Assembly: GCA_029565395.1 (NCBI GenBank)
Contig: JAKQOG010000020.1
Location: 1 to 64,000 of the forward strand
Length of the DNA stretch: 64,000 nt
Source: Candidatus Hydrogenedentota bacterium
Lineage (GTDB): Bacteria; Hydrogenedentota; Hydrogenedentia; Hydrogenedentales; CAILVY01
Reading direction: 5' to 3'
The position numbers and the translations under genes were made by a program. Within the stretch, counting starts at the first letter, position 1; the number at the start of each line of letters is the position of its first letter. A model generated the notes under the pieces. That model was not told the DNA's origin. It did not search any database and saw only the letters and a program-made list of their open reading frames with translations. This document shows, in pieces, positions 27,018 through 34,637 of this stretch.

Positions 27018-28472
27018 TTACTGTAAAAATTGAAACGAGTATATCTTACAGCCCCGGCCCTCAAAATGCAGCCGGACGGGCTTTTCGGCAAGAGGACTCA
27101 CGTCTGAATTCCCATCGCGCCATTCGACTGTTTTTTCCAGATAGTCGCCGTTGACATAGTGCGCATCGGCCAGTCCGTACCCGGCGATTTCCTTCCCTTC
27201 CTTATCCAGGATCGCCACACGCGCTTGGCCCGAGGCGGACGTATTGATATTCACGGCAAGTCGGTTGCCGGAAAAGGTAAATGGTTTTGTTACCGCCGTT
27301 CCGCCTTCATAGTCAAAATCCAGCGACATAAATCCATCAATGCGCTGCCGGACACGGAATACTCCGCCGAGGTCGCGGCCACCGTTGCCCTTCCGCACCT
27401 GGGTGTCGCCGTGGGTGAAGGTATAGCCCATGAAATATTGATAGAGCCAGTCTTTCTCGTACGCAATCCCCGGAATCATCATCGCCACTTTTATGTCCAA
27501 ACCGTCATACTTGCCGAGAGGAATGTAGGGCGTGCGATGCCGCGTCCATGTTTCCCCATCGCAACTGGTGGCCAGTTGGGTTTCAATGGTTCCATCGTTT
27601 GTTTTTCCGCCTTTTGCAAGCGTCGGAGCATTGAGATAGGCACGATCCGCCGGCTCGTTATAGTGGTAATACGGGGTTGGAAATCCCAAATAGGCATTTC
27701 GCGCCAAGGCGTATTTCTGACAGGCATTCGTATACAAATCCAAACCGGGAGGGTCGTGTTCATCGCGCGCCATCACCACCGGGATCGTCTCCGGCCATGG
27801 CTGGTCCATAGTGTTCGTCTCGACACATCCTGTTGCGCGCAGGCCGTTGGATACAACCCGGGGGTAATGAAAATATTTTTGTGAATCCGCATCCCAAAAG
27901 GATGAAATCTGGCTGTCTGAATGCAATGGGGATATCAGAATTTCCTTCATGGTGAAATGTATGCCGTCCGGCGAAGTGAACAGGCGTGTTTTGAGTTCGG
28001 GATGGCTGGACAAGAAGGCATACCGGTGTTCAGAGGATGCCTTTGGGTCGATAATCACCGTGCCTTCCCGCTGCTCCAAAAGGACGATATTGTTTTCCTT
28101 GGTGCCATTCCACTCGACGGCGCCCAAGTTTGGCTTTTCCCAATTCCGTCCATCTTTCGACGTGGCGAGGGCAAGGCAGAACCCCGGCGGCGCGTCCAGG
28201 TTGATGGGAACATAGTAGAGCCTGTATTCATGTGCATTGGGATCAAAAAATACGTTACCGTAACTCGTAATGCCGCCTTTTTCCCATGGCTTGTCCGCAA
28301 TGAGCACCAGAGCATCGAAGGCCGGAGGATTTACCGTCAACGTGGCATTTTGACTCGACTCAATAAAGGATGCGTCCAGGAAAAGGAAACGATCTCCACC
28401 CACTATGGCTGGTTTCTCCGCGGCGGCCCATCCCATGACCAGCATAGCCAAGATGCATCGTTTGAAAATCAT
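27018..28472 (-). CDS. Secreted beta-propeller protein, GH32/GH43-like, copy 1 of the operon
   Basis: The 484-residue protein starts at ATG 28472 (MIFKRCIL) with GAAAGG upstream; the frame extends to 28850 only through the symporter gene. A signal peptide ends AAA. The body has propeller turns KPWEKGG, SKDGRNWEKP, SPDGIHFTM and SCDGETWTRH, and a C-terminal beta-sandwich ending GRGCKIYSFQFLQ. It resembles the protein at 22876 in order and motifs and is probably a paralogue. It is 17 bp from the symporter stop, so likely co-transcribed. The pair may cleave terminal sugars from a polymer whose products enter through the symporter. The hydrolase role is inferred from the fold only. Confidence 0.72.
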   Translation of the reverse strand: MIFKRCILAMLVMGWAAAEKPAIVGGDRFLFLDASFIESSQNATLTVNPPAFDALVLIADKPWEKGGITSYGNVFFDPNAHEYRLYYVPINLDAPPGFCLALATSKDGRNWEKPNLGAVEWNGTKENNIVLLEQREGTVIIDPKASSEHRYAFLSSHPELKTRLFTSPDGIHFTMKEILISPLHSDSQISSFWDADSQKYFHYPRVVSNGLRATGCVETNTMDQPWPETIPVVMARDEHDPPGLDLYTNACQKYALARNAYLGFPTPYYHYNEPADRAYLNAPTLAKGGKTNDGTIETQLATSCDGETWTRHRTPYIPLGKYDGLDIKVAMMIPGIAYEKDWLYQYFMGYTFTHGDTQVRKGNGGRDLGGVFRVRQRIDGFMSLDFDYEGGTAVTKPFTFSGNRLAVNINTSASGQARVAILDKEGKEIAGYGLADAHYVNGDYLEKTVEWRDGNSDVSPLAEKPVRLHFEGRGCKIYSFQFLQ

Positions 28473-28489
28473 CGTTACCGGCCTTTCTG

Positions 28490-30070
28490 TTATTCCCAAA
28501 CATCCCCCGGGCGTTCCATGATGCTGCGCCATCGCCATGCGAGTCTTTCCTCCGAGGGTCTGGGTTCCACGACACTCACTGCATACGATACCCCCACTAT
28601 GACCACAAACGCGACACACGAGGTCCATCCATACCCCAAGGTGGTGTGGAACGCCCAGTAATACGTTGCCGCGAAACCGCAAATGGCGCCCAGGCACACT
28701 CCCAGGCTGCCCACCCGCCGCGAGAACATGCCGAGCAGGAAAATGGGAATGATCAGGCCTGCAAAACTGCCAACCATCTTGTTGAAGAGGGAGAACAGAC
28801 TCTCGTTGGCATGCAAATAGTGAATCAGGCAGGCAAACAGTGTGACACATAACCCCAAGCCCAAGGCACAGAACCGTGAAAACCGCACCTGCCCGCGCTG
28901 AACCTGTTCGGAAACGTGTTCATCCGCGGAAATCTGGCCGTGAAACAGGCGCAGATAGAAGTCGGAAAAAATCGCCGCGGAGGTGGCTGTAATGCCTGAA
29001 CTTACACTGGATTGGGCGGCGGCATAGATGGCTGCTATGACCAAGCCTTTCATAATGACCGGCAAATGGCAATGGATGAAATAGGGAAACATGTATTCGT
29101 ATTTCGTGCCTTCGGGGAGCGGATTCAACTTGAAATAGGCAAACAAACCCATTCCCAGCAGGATGAACAGAAGCGAATAGATGACATACGCAAGGGAATT
29201 CAAAATAAAGCCGTTCTTGCTGTCTTGAAGACTTCTGGCTGTAAGGTAGCGCTGGACCATGACCTGATCCGCGCCATACGAAGTCAGTTTGGAGATTGTT
29301 CCAACAAAAATAACGGACCAGAACGTGAGATTCGCGTGGAAGTAAAGGCTGAGTTTACTCCAGAGCCCCGGAGCATCCGCCATGCCGGGGATTTTCGCGG
29401 TGAAGTACATGAACCCCGCCTCCCGCGAGACCCCCCAGACCTGGCTGAATCCACCGGGGATCTGATGAATCACAAGCACCGTCGCAAGGATTAACCCGGC
29501 AAACATGACGAATGCCTGGGCGACATCCGTCCAGATAGCCCCGCGCACCCCGCCAAGAGTCGTGTATGCGGTGGTAATCAAGCCCAGCGCCGCAACCGTG
29601 ATAAACAGATCCCACCCCATCACAACGTTGAGTACATAGGCGGGCAGGTACAGGGTCGTGCCCATCCAGGCGATGCGCCAGAGAATAAAAATCAGAGTGA
29701 CCGTGATGCGTACGCGGACATCGAAGCGGTGCTCTAGATACTCATAGCAGTTGTAGAGCCGCAGGCGCTGATAGAAAGGCAGGAAACACTTGAAAATGAA
29801 GGGAAACGAGATGAACACGGGAAGGATCATCACCAAATTCATAAATCCGAATTCGATGATTTGTGCCGGGCCGATGACATAATCGATTGCACTGTTAAGC
29901 GTGCCCAATAGCGAGAGGCCTATGGCAAACCAGCCCACTTCGCGGCTTGCCAACAGATATTCGGAAGCGGATTTCTGACGGCGGGTAAAATAGGATCCCA
30001 CGCCGATCATGGCGGTCATGTACGTGGCAATTATGAAAATGTCGATCCATTGATACATGACGCCTTGCAT
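28490..30070 (-). CDS. Sodium:solute symporter (SSS family)
   Basis: The 526-residue inner-membrane transporter starts at ATG 30070, five nt after GGGAGGA. About 13 to 14 hydrophobic helices are visible. SSS-type elements include the N-terminal IDIFIIATYM helix, the GVRGAIWTD stretch, and QSSVSSGITATSA, which holds the conserved serines expected at the sodium site in helix 8. It is the first gene of the six-gene minus-strand run and is followed by secreted propeller proteins and a sugar-acid dehydratase. A sugar, uronate or sialic-acid-like substrate is plausible. A well-matched promoter lies 43-72 bp upstream. Confidence 0.92.
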   Translation of the reverse strand: MQGVMYQWIDIFIIATYMTAMIGVGSYFTRRQKSASEYLLASREVGWFAIGLSLLGTLNSAIDYVIGPAQIIEFGFMNLVMILPVFISFPFIFKCFLPFYQRLRLYNCYEYLEHRFDVRVRITVTLIFILWRIAWMGTTLYLPAYVLNVVMGWDLFITVAALGLITTAYTTLGGVRGAIWTDVAQAFVMFAGLILATVLVIHQIPGGFSQVWGVSREAGFMYFTAKIPGMADAPGLWSKLSLYFHANLTFWSVIFVGTISKLTSYGADQVMVQRYLTARSLQDSKNGFILNSLAYVIYSLLFILLGMGLFAYFKLNPLPEGTKYEYMFPYFIHCHLPVIMKGLVIAAIYAAAQSSVSSGITATSAAIFSDFYLRLFHGQISADEHVSEQVQRGQVRFSRFCALGLGLCVTLFACLIHYLHANESLFSLFNKMVGSFAGLIIPIFLLGMFSRRVGSLGVCLGAICGFAATYYWAFHTTLGYGWTSCVAFVVIVGVSYAVSVVEPRPSEERLAWRWRSIMERPGDVWE

Positions 30071-30112
30071 CAGTCCTCCCGGCGATTAGCCCAAGCTCCC
30101 GGCAGCAGCGGT

Positions 30113-30142
30113 ATTATAGGGTGTGTTGCTTGCGGAAGTCCA
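30113..30142 (-). promoter_or_regulatory. Sigma70-type promoter for the symporter operon
   Basis: On the minus strand, TGGACT (30142-30137) and a perfect TATAAT (30118-30113) are 18 bp apart. The predicted start near 30106 leaves a leader of about 36 nt before the ATG at 30070. The -35 box matches four of six consensus bases. Confidence 0.55.
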
Positions 30143-30194
30143 CGGAAACAAAAAATACTTCCAACTGGATTGCCGCATGTTGAACCGGGGCATG

Positions 30195-30204
30195 GGAACG
30201 TTCC
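30195..30204. promoter_or_regulatory. Palindromic operator candidate, LacI-family style
   Basis: GGAACGTTCC is a perfect 10-bp palindrome centred on CG, flanked by TG on the left. This is the layout of LacI/GalR-family operators. It lies between the two divergent promoters, about 53 bp upstream of the minus -35 and 13 bp before the plus -35. No LacI-type gene is in the window, so the regulator would be encoded elsewhere. Confidence 0.4.
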
Positions 30205-30216
30205 GGCGCTACTTAG

Positions 30217-30245
30217 TTCAATTTTCTTGTCAAACGATGTAGAAT
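30217..30245 (+). promoter_or_regulatory. Sigma70-type promoter for the beta-helix gene
   Basis: TTCAAT (30217-30222) and TAGAAT (30240-30245) are separated by 17 bp. The predicted start near 30252 gives a leader of about 75 nt to the ATG at 30328. Both boxes deviate from consensus, so the call rests on spacing and position. Confidence 0.45.
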
Positions 30246-30327
30246 TAATCAAACCTGTGTGTGACGGGTGATGCTCTCCCAAAATTTTTGTGACTGTTAA
30301 ACACAACTCGATAGAAAGAGTGAACAC

Positions 30328-31530
30328 ATGAAACACGTATCATTATGGATGATGGGATGTATGGCCGTTCTTGGACTGGCGGCGCAGGCGGCGCCGGAAA
30401 CAGGCGCTAGGACGGGTGTGACGATCTATGTGTCTGCGCTGGGCGATAATTCGGATGGATCTTCGTGGGAGAAAGCATATCACACGATCCAGGCCGGATT
30501 GTCGGCGGTGCCTGATGATAAAGGCGGACATCGCGTAGTGCTCCGGCCCGGCACGTATGCTGAGGCCAATCTTGATCCAGCGTTCAAGGGCGCTCCCGGC
30601 GCATATAACACGCTGATCGGCGATTTTGACGGCAGTTTGGGTTCCGGGGCCAAGGGTTGGGCCGTCATCGACAGTGGCGCGCCGGAAGTGATTGTGCGGA
30701 CCAATCCCAACAGCGGCGGCGGAAATCCGGGCTGGATGTTGCTCAACGAGGGCGATCCCAAGAAAGAATGGGGACTCAAAAGCATCGACTGGTGGGGTAC
30801 GGGGCGCTGTTCGCCTTCTAAGTCGTGCATTCTCTGGGATCGCTGGGAGTTTAAAAACCTGTATACCACCGGCGCGGAAGGCGCAGGCTGGGATCTCACG
30901 GTCGACAAAGGATCAGAATTCACCACGGTCACAGAGCATTGCGTTGCCATCGGCCGTTTTTCCGGGCTCTGCGTGGGCGCATTCGTGGGCCGGCGCGATG
31001 AGCCTGTCGTGATCCGCGACTGCTTTTCCATGTGTATGGATTGGTGGGGGGATGCGGCGGGCATCTATATTCGCGCGGAGAATCCCAAACCGAACGATTA
31101 CCCTGACGTCGTCATCGAGAACTGCACGCTCGTGGGTCCCGATAATGCGCTACAAGTAGGCAATCCGGGATTCGAGGGTTACACGCGCGTCCAAATCAAG
31201 GACAGCCGCCTCTTCTCACTGAATTTCTCACAACCGCATGGACAGCCCTCAACGGGTGTCATCTATCACACGCTGGACGGCAAATTATTGCATGTGGACT
31301 TGGAGAATTGCCTCCTATCCGGTTACAAGATTTTCGGTAGCGGCGGTAAACAGTTCGGCGCGGGGGAACGTCCGGAAGGCGGCCCGATTTCCTACACGCT
31401 CAAGGGCAATGTCCGGGCCTATGTGCATTTCACGCAATCCGTGCCCGAAGGCATGGAACGGCTCCGCTTCTGGCCTGTCGCTGACTTCGAATACATGCTT
31501 CCGCCGGAATTCCATAACCCAAAACCGTAA
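30328..31530 (+). CDS. Secreted right-handed beta-helix protein
   Basis: The 400-residue protein has a signal peptide (MGCMAVLGLAAQAA). After it, TIYVSALGDNSDGSSWEKAYHTIQ is the usual opening of secreted parallel beta-helix proteins related to pectate lyases and alginate epimerases. Strand repeats follow (VVIRDCFS, VVIENCTLVG, VQIKDSRLF, VDLENCLLSG), as expected for PbH1 coils. The C-terminal 70 residues are not repetitive. No lyase catalytic set could be named. It faces the symporter operon across a shared 257-bp control region, so it may serve the same substrate. It ends 31 bp before a symmetrical terminator. The initiation site has only a weak GAAAGAG. Confidence 0.75.
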   Translation: MKHVSLWMMGCMAVLGLAAQAAPETGARTGVTIYVSALGDNSDGSSWEKAYHTIQAGLSAVPDDKGGHRVVLRPGTYAEANLDPAFKGAPGAYNTLIGDFDGSLGSGAKGWAVIDSGAPEVIVRTNPNSGGGNPGWMLLNEGDPKKEWGLKSIDWWGTGRCSPSKSCILWDRWEFKNLYTTGAEGAGWDLTVDKGSEFTTVTEHCVAIGRFSGLCVGAFVGRRDEPVVIRDCFSMCMDWWGDAAGIYIRAENPKPNDYPDVVIENCTLVGPDNALQVGNPGFEGYTRVQIKDSRLFSLNFSQPHGQPSTGVIYHTLDGKLLHVDLENCLLSGYKIFGSGGKQFGAGERPEGGPISYTLKGNVRAYVHFTQSVPEGMERLRFWPVADFEYMLPPEFHNPKP

Positions 31531-31561
31531 GGTTCGAGAAAACAATCTTCGCTTTTCTTTG

Positions 31562-31594
31562 ATTCTTTCTTTTCTCGCGAAAAGAAAGAATTTT
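31562..31594. terminator. Bidirectional intrinsic terminator
   Basis: A perfect 13-bp stem (31562-31574 with 31579-31591, ATTCTTTCTTTTC and its complement) around a 4-nt TCGC loop is followed by TTT and preceded on the other strand by A-rich DNA. It lies exactly between the convergent beta-helix and GH42-like genes, overlapping the last two bases of the latter. Confidence 0.8.
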
Positions 31595-34259
31595 AATTCA
31601 AGAGAAACAGCCGGGTTTCGCCCAGCGCCAGATCCAAGTCCAATTGGTTCACTTCCTGAGACACGACAGTGTTATCAAGAGCATTAACTACAGTGAACGA
31701 TTTTGGAAACACAATATGTTTTTCCCCGGCGCTGGTGGCGGTAAGGCTGAAGAAGTGTCCATCGGTTAATACCACATCATCGCTGTCGCTATACACATGG
31801 ACGTTGGATACTTTCAGGATATTACGTAGCAGTTTTGCGGGGCAGTGCAATGCGCCGGCATACACACGCAGGCCTTCGGGTGTTTGTTTGGCGGCCACAG
31901 CAGCGCCTCCGGATGGATACTGCGCTATAATCTCTGCGTCTGAATCGTCCACCGTCCACAACGGGTCGAGCATTGTCTCGTTTCTAAAGGGTGCTTCCAG
32001 CCCTGCCGCAAGCCCCTCAGACGATTTCACCGGTGTGACCTTGCCGATTTCCGGTGTACCCCGCTTAAGCTGCAAACCGGTCATTTGAGAGATGTTTTCG
32101 TCGCGGGCCGTATCATTTAAAAAACCTCCGCCATAGAACCAGACCGCAGTTTTTCCACGGGTGGCCTGCAACACTACTTCGCGTTGCTTTGTATCCAACC
32201 GAAAACAATTCGCGAAGAAATACACGTTCGCCGGAGGAACATTGCCCGCCACCAAATCGCTCAACAGATAGATGTTGAACGGTGCGCCCATGCGGAAGCA
32301 TTGGCTGCGCATTTCATATACCAATGGACTATGCAATGGCTGGGCACAGGCCGTATAGTTTGGACTGTCCTCGTCCACAATCAGCGCCACGTCCGGCTGC
32401 CACTGAGACGGCTCAGGCAGATGTTCCTGATAGAAATTTTGCAGACGGCCAATGTTGTCCCAGAGATCTTTTCCGTTGAGCCAACCGATCCCGCCCAGAT
32501 CCATATACCACGCCGCCAGACGCCGTGGCCAAAGCTGTGCAAAATTGCGCTGATGCACCCAGTACGTTCCCTGCGGCGAATCCACACGTCCAAAACCTGA
32601 GTCGGGAGGCGTCAGATAGGTGCGCGTATCATCTTCATTCAACCATACTTTCCCATGATAGCGAACACTGTCCACCGCGCTCATGAACATGCCCGCCCCC
32701 CCTAGTTCGCGATCAAGATAGGAAATCGGCGAGCAGAGGATGTCCACATCCGGACAATGCAGCATGCGGGACATCGCAAGGTGGCCGCTGTTTTGCGGCC
32801 CCATGGGGATTCCGTGCATATCGAATAAATATCCATAGAAGAAACACGTCAATTTCTTCCCATGAGTCTCCTCTTTGATGACACGCGCCATCATCTCCAA
32901 CGGCTCTTCCATTGCAATGTGCTTGTAATGGAAATAGTCGATGACTGGACGCTCCGCCAACGGGTCGCGAAAAAGCCCAAGCTTGGTGGAACGCTGCTGG
33001 TCGGCGGAGGGAACCTGAACGGTCTCGAATGTAATCTCCGGCATATCCCAGACTTGCCGCAATGCCTCGACGGTGCCGTACTGCTTTTGTATCCACTTGC
33101 GGAATCCCGCGTTCATCGCCGGGGAGAAATCGGACAGACGCGGCTCCCAGGATCGTTCGTAGAACCATTCGCCGGTGTGCTGGCCGCAAGGATGGTAGCC
33201 AAGCATGTGATCGCCGTATTTCGATTCGCAATGCTTAACAAGCGCCCGCAAATGCACTTGCATTTCCTCGCGCCATGCGTCCGAAGCCACAGACATGGAA
33301 ACCGTCTGGCCATCATCGAAGAGCAAGCGATCATCGGGATGCTGCTTCAGCCACCACTCGGGCGGCGCCATGCCAAAACGCGGGAGCAGCAACGCCTTTG
33401 GATCTTCCCGAAGCGTGGTTTCGATGCAGCGGTCTACTTCGCCAAAGCTGGGTTCTTTGCCCGGTTCCGGCCATGGCATCCCTATACCGAAGCTGTAAAT
33501 ATGCACGCCCGCATCACGCGCCAGACGTACTTGTTGGACATACGGCGTACCCGGCGCGGACTCCGCCGGGTAGATGGTCCACGGCTCGTTGATGTGCAAC
33601 ATCATGAAGTCCACGGTGCGTGGCTTGTCCGCCTTCATCCAAAGCGTATAGGTATATTTCTGCATGGCCTTGACGCTGTACCCGGTTTGATACCAGTGCA
33701 TATGCATGTGATTAGTGCCCGCAGCCTGGATGTCTACCCGCAAACTCTGCTTGCCACTAACTTTCGTGATAGTGTCAAGTGTCCATGTTCCTTCCGCTCC
33801 GGCGGTCTTGAAGAAATTCCAATTGCGCTCGACATCCTCACGGGTGCCTTCGAAATCGCCATTGCGCGCCCAATTCACGCTTGGCGTGTTTGTCTTCTCC
33901 CCGGGATACACCTGGATGTTGTCCACCCACACAATGCCTGGACCCTCGCCGCCCATGCGGAAATGAATGCCGCTCGCGCCATTTGTATCTTCCAGCGCCA
34001 CCACCGTAATGCTGAATTCCTGCCATTCCGTCGTCAGGTTCACCACCGTCGGCCCGCTGATTCCGGATTCCCAGCCAAAGAACGTGAGCGGACTGATAGG
34101 TTTGTCATCCACGTGGATCATCGGAGAGCCGTTATAGGGCTTGACCGCCGCTTCCAGGGCAAGAACTGGGGTAGAGAAAGACAGAATTCCTCCCAGATAA
34201 AGTAAGAACATGATCACAAAGGTTCGTATACTCATTGAAAGGCGCCATATTCTCTTCAT
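31593..34259 (-). CDS. GH42-like beta-galactosidase with N-terminal carbohydrate-binding modules
   Basis: The 888-residue protein has a signal peptide (RTFVIMFLLYLGGILSF). Candidate starts are ATGs at 34271, 34262, 34259 and 34235, none with a strong SD; 34259 (MKRIWRL) gives a good signal peptide. Two jelly-roll modules follow (about 50-260: WVDNIQVYPGE, SGKQSLRVDI, YTYTLWMKAD). Next comes a TIM barrel with MAPPEWWLKQHPD, GYHPCGQHTGEWFYE (likely acid/base Glu) and KVWLNEDDTR (likely nucleophile Glu), then an alpha/beta trimerisation-like domain (LIVDEDSPNY, VYFFANCF) and a beta domain. This order is that of GH42 enzymes and their relatives. Substrate could be galactoside or another beta-glycoside. 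It is convergent with the beta-helix gene. Confidence 0.72.
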   Translation of the reverse strand: MKRIWRLSMSIRTFVIMFLLYLGGILSFSTPVLALEAAVKPYNGSPMIHVDDKPISPLTFFGWESGISGPTVVNLTTEWQEFSITVVALEDTNGASGIHFRMGGEGPGIVWVDNIQVYPGEKTNTPSVNWARNGDFEGTREDVERNWNFFKTAGAEGTWTLDTITKVSGKQSLRVDIQAAGTNHMHMHWYQTGYSVKAMQKYTYTLWMKADKPRTVDFMMLHINEPWTIYPAESAPGTPYVQQVRLARDAGVHIYSFGIGMPWPEPGKEPSFGEVDRCIETTLREDPKALLLPRFGMAPPEWWLKQHPDDRLLFDDGQTVSMSVASDAWREEMQVHLRALVKHCESKYGDHMLGYHPCGQHTGEWFYERSWEPRLSDFSPAMNAGFRKWIQKQYGTVEALRQVWDMPEITFETVQVPSADQQRSTKLGLFRDPLAERPVIDYFHYKHIAMEEPLEMMARVIKEETHGKKLTCFFYGYLFDMHGIPMGPQNSGHLAMSRMLHCPDVDILCSPISYLDRELGGAGMFMSAVDSVRYHGKVWLNEDDTRTYLTPPDSGFGRVDSPQGTYWVHQRNFAQLWPRRLAAWYMDLGGIGWLNGKDLWDNIGRLQNFYQEHLPEPSQWQPDVALIVDEDSPNYTACAQPLHSPLVYEMRSQCFRMGAPFNIYLLSDLVAGNVPPANVYFFANCFRLDTKQREVVLQATRGKTAVWFYGGGFLNDTARDENISQMTGLQLKRGTPEIGKVTPVKSSEGLAAGLEAPFRNETMLDPLWTVDDSDAEIIAQYPSGGAAVAAKQTPEGLRVYAGALHCPAKLLRNILKVSNVHVYSDSDDVVLTDGHFFSLTATSAGEKHIVFPKSFTVVNALDNTVVSQEVNQLDLDLALGETRLFLLN

Positions 34260-34303
34260 CATCCGCTTCATCCCGCATGTTATTAATAAAACAAATGCTA
34301 TAT

Positions 34304-34431
34304 GGGAGGGCGAAGCTCCCGCTAAGCCGTAGAACAAAACAGTCAAATACCAAGTTCTTAAATGACAAGTATGAATCTTATTTTCACGGCGCGGCGGAAG
34401 TCCTCCTGCGGCGGATAAACCTCGCCCTCCC
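34304..34431. repeat. Dispersed inverted-repeat element, degenerate copy
   Basis: The left arm (34304-34329) begins GGGAGGGCGAAGCTCC and ends AAGCCG; the right arm (34387-34431) ends in CCTCGCCCTCCC. The arms pair over at least the outer 9-10 bp. The left arm matches the better-preserved element at 36577 in 22 of 26 positions, including the following GTAGAACAAA versus GTCAGAACAA. It is noncoding and lies upstream of the GH42-like gene and of the GH127 promoter. Confidence 0.7.
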
Positions 34432-34552
34432 AACTTTAAATTTTCTCTGCGAATCAGCAACAGCTTGTCATCTGCCTAAAACCTCTTGTCATTGTGCCCG
34501 CTACGGTGGTGTGTCTGCAAGATCTGATATTCATATTCAGTCTCGCTGGTTT

Positions 34553-34582
34553 TTGACAGAGATCGCCCTTCACGGCTACTAT
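34553..34582 (+). promoter_or_regulatory. Sigma70-type promoter for the GH127 gene
   Basis: A perfect TTGACA (34553-34558) is followed after 18 bp by TACTAT (34577-34582). The start would be near 34589 with a leader of about 48 nt, ending in TTAGGAG before the ATG at 34638. Confidence 0.6.
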
Positions 34583-34637
34583 CGAACGGCATTGTACAGG
34601 CTTAAAGATTCAATCCATATTTTAGGAGTGAACGTCC

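Noticed and set aside
28473..28850. N-terminal extension of the propeller protein into the symporter gene
   Set aside because: The extension is antisense-free but out of frame with the symporter and lacks an SD; the ATG at 28472 is followed by a proper signal peptide.
32862..34205. Long plus-strand frame (447 codons)
   Set aside because: It is antisense to the GH42-like gene, basic and rich in His/Arg, as expected for a shadow frame in GC-rich DNA.
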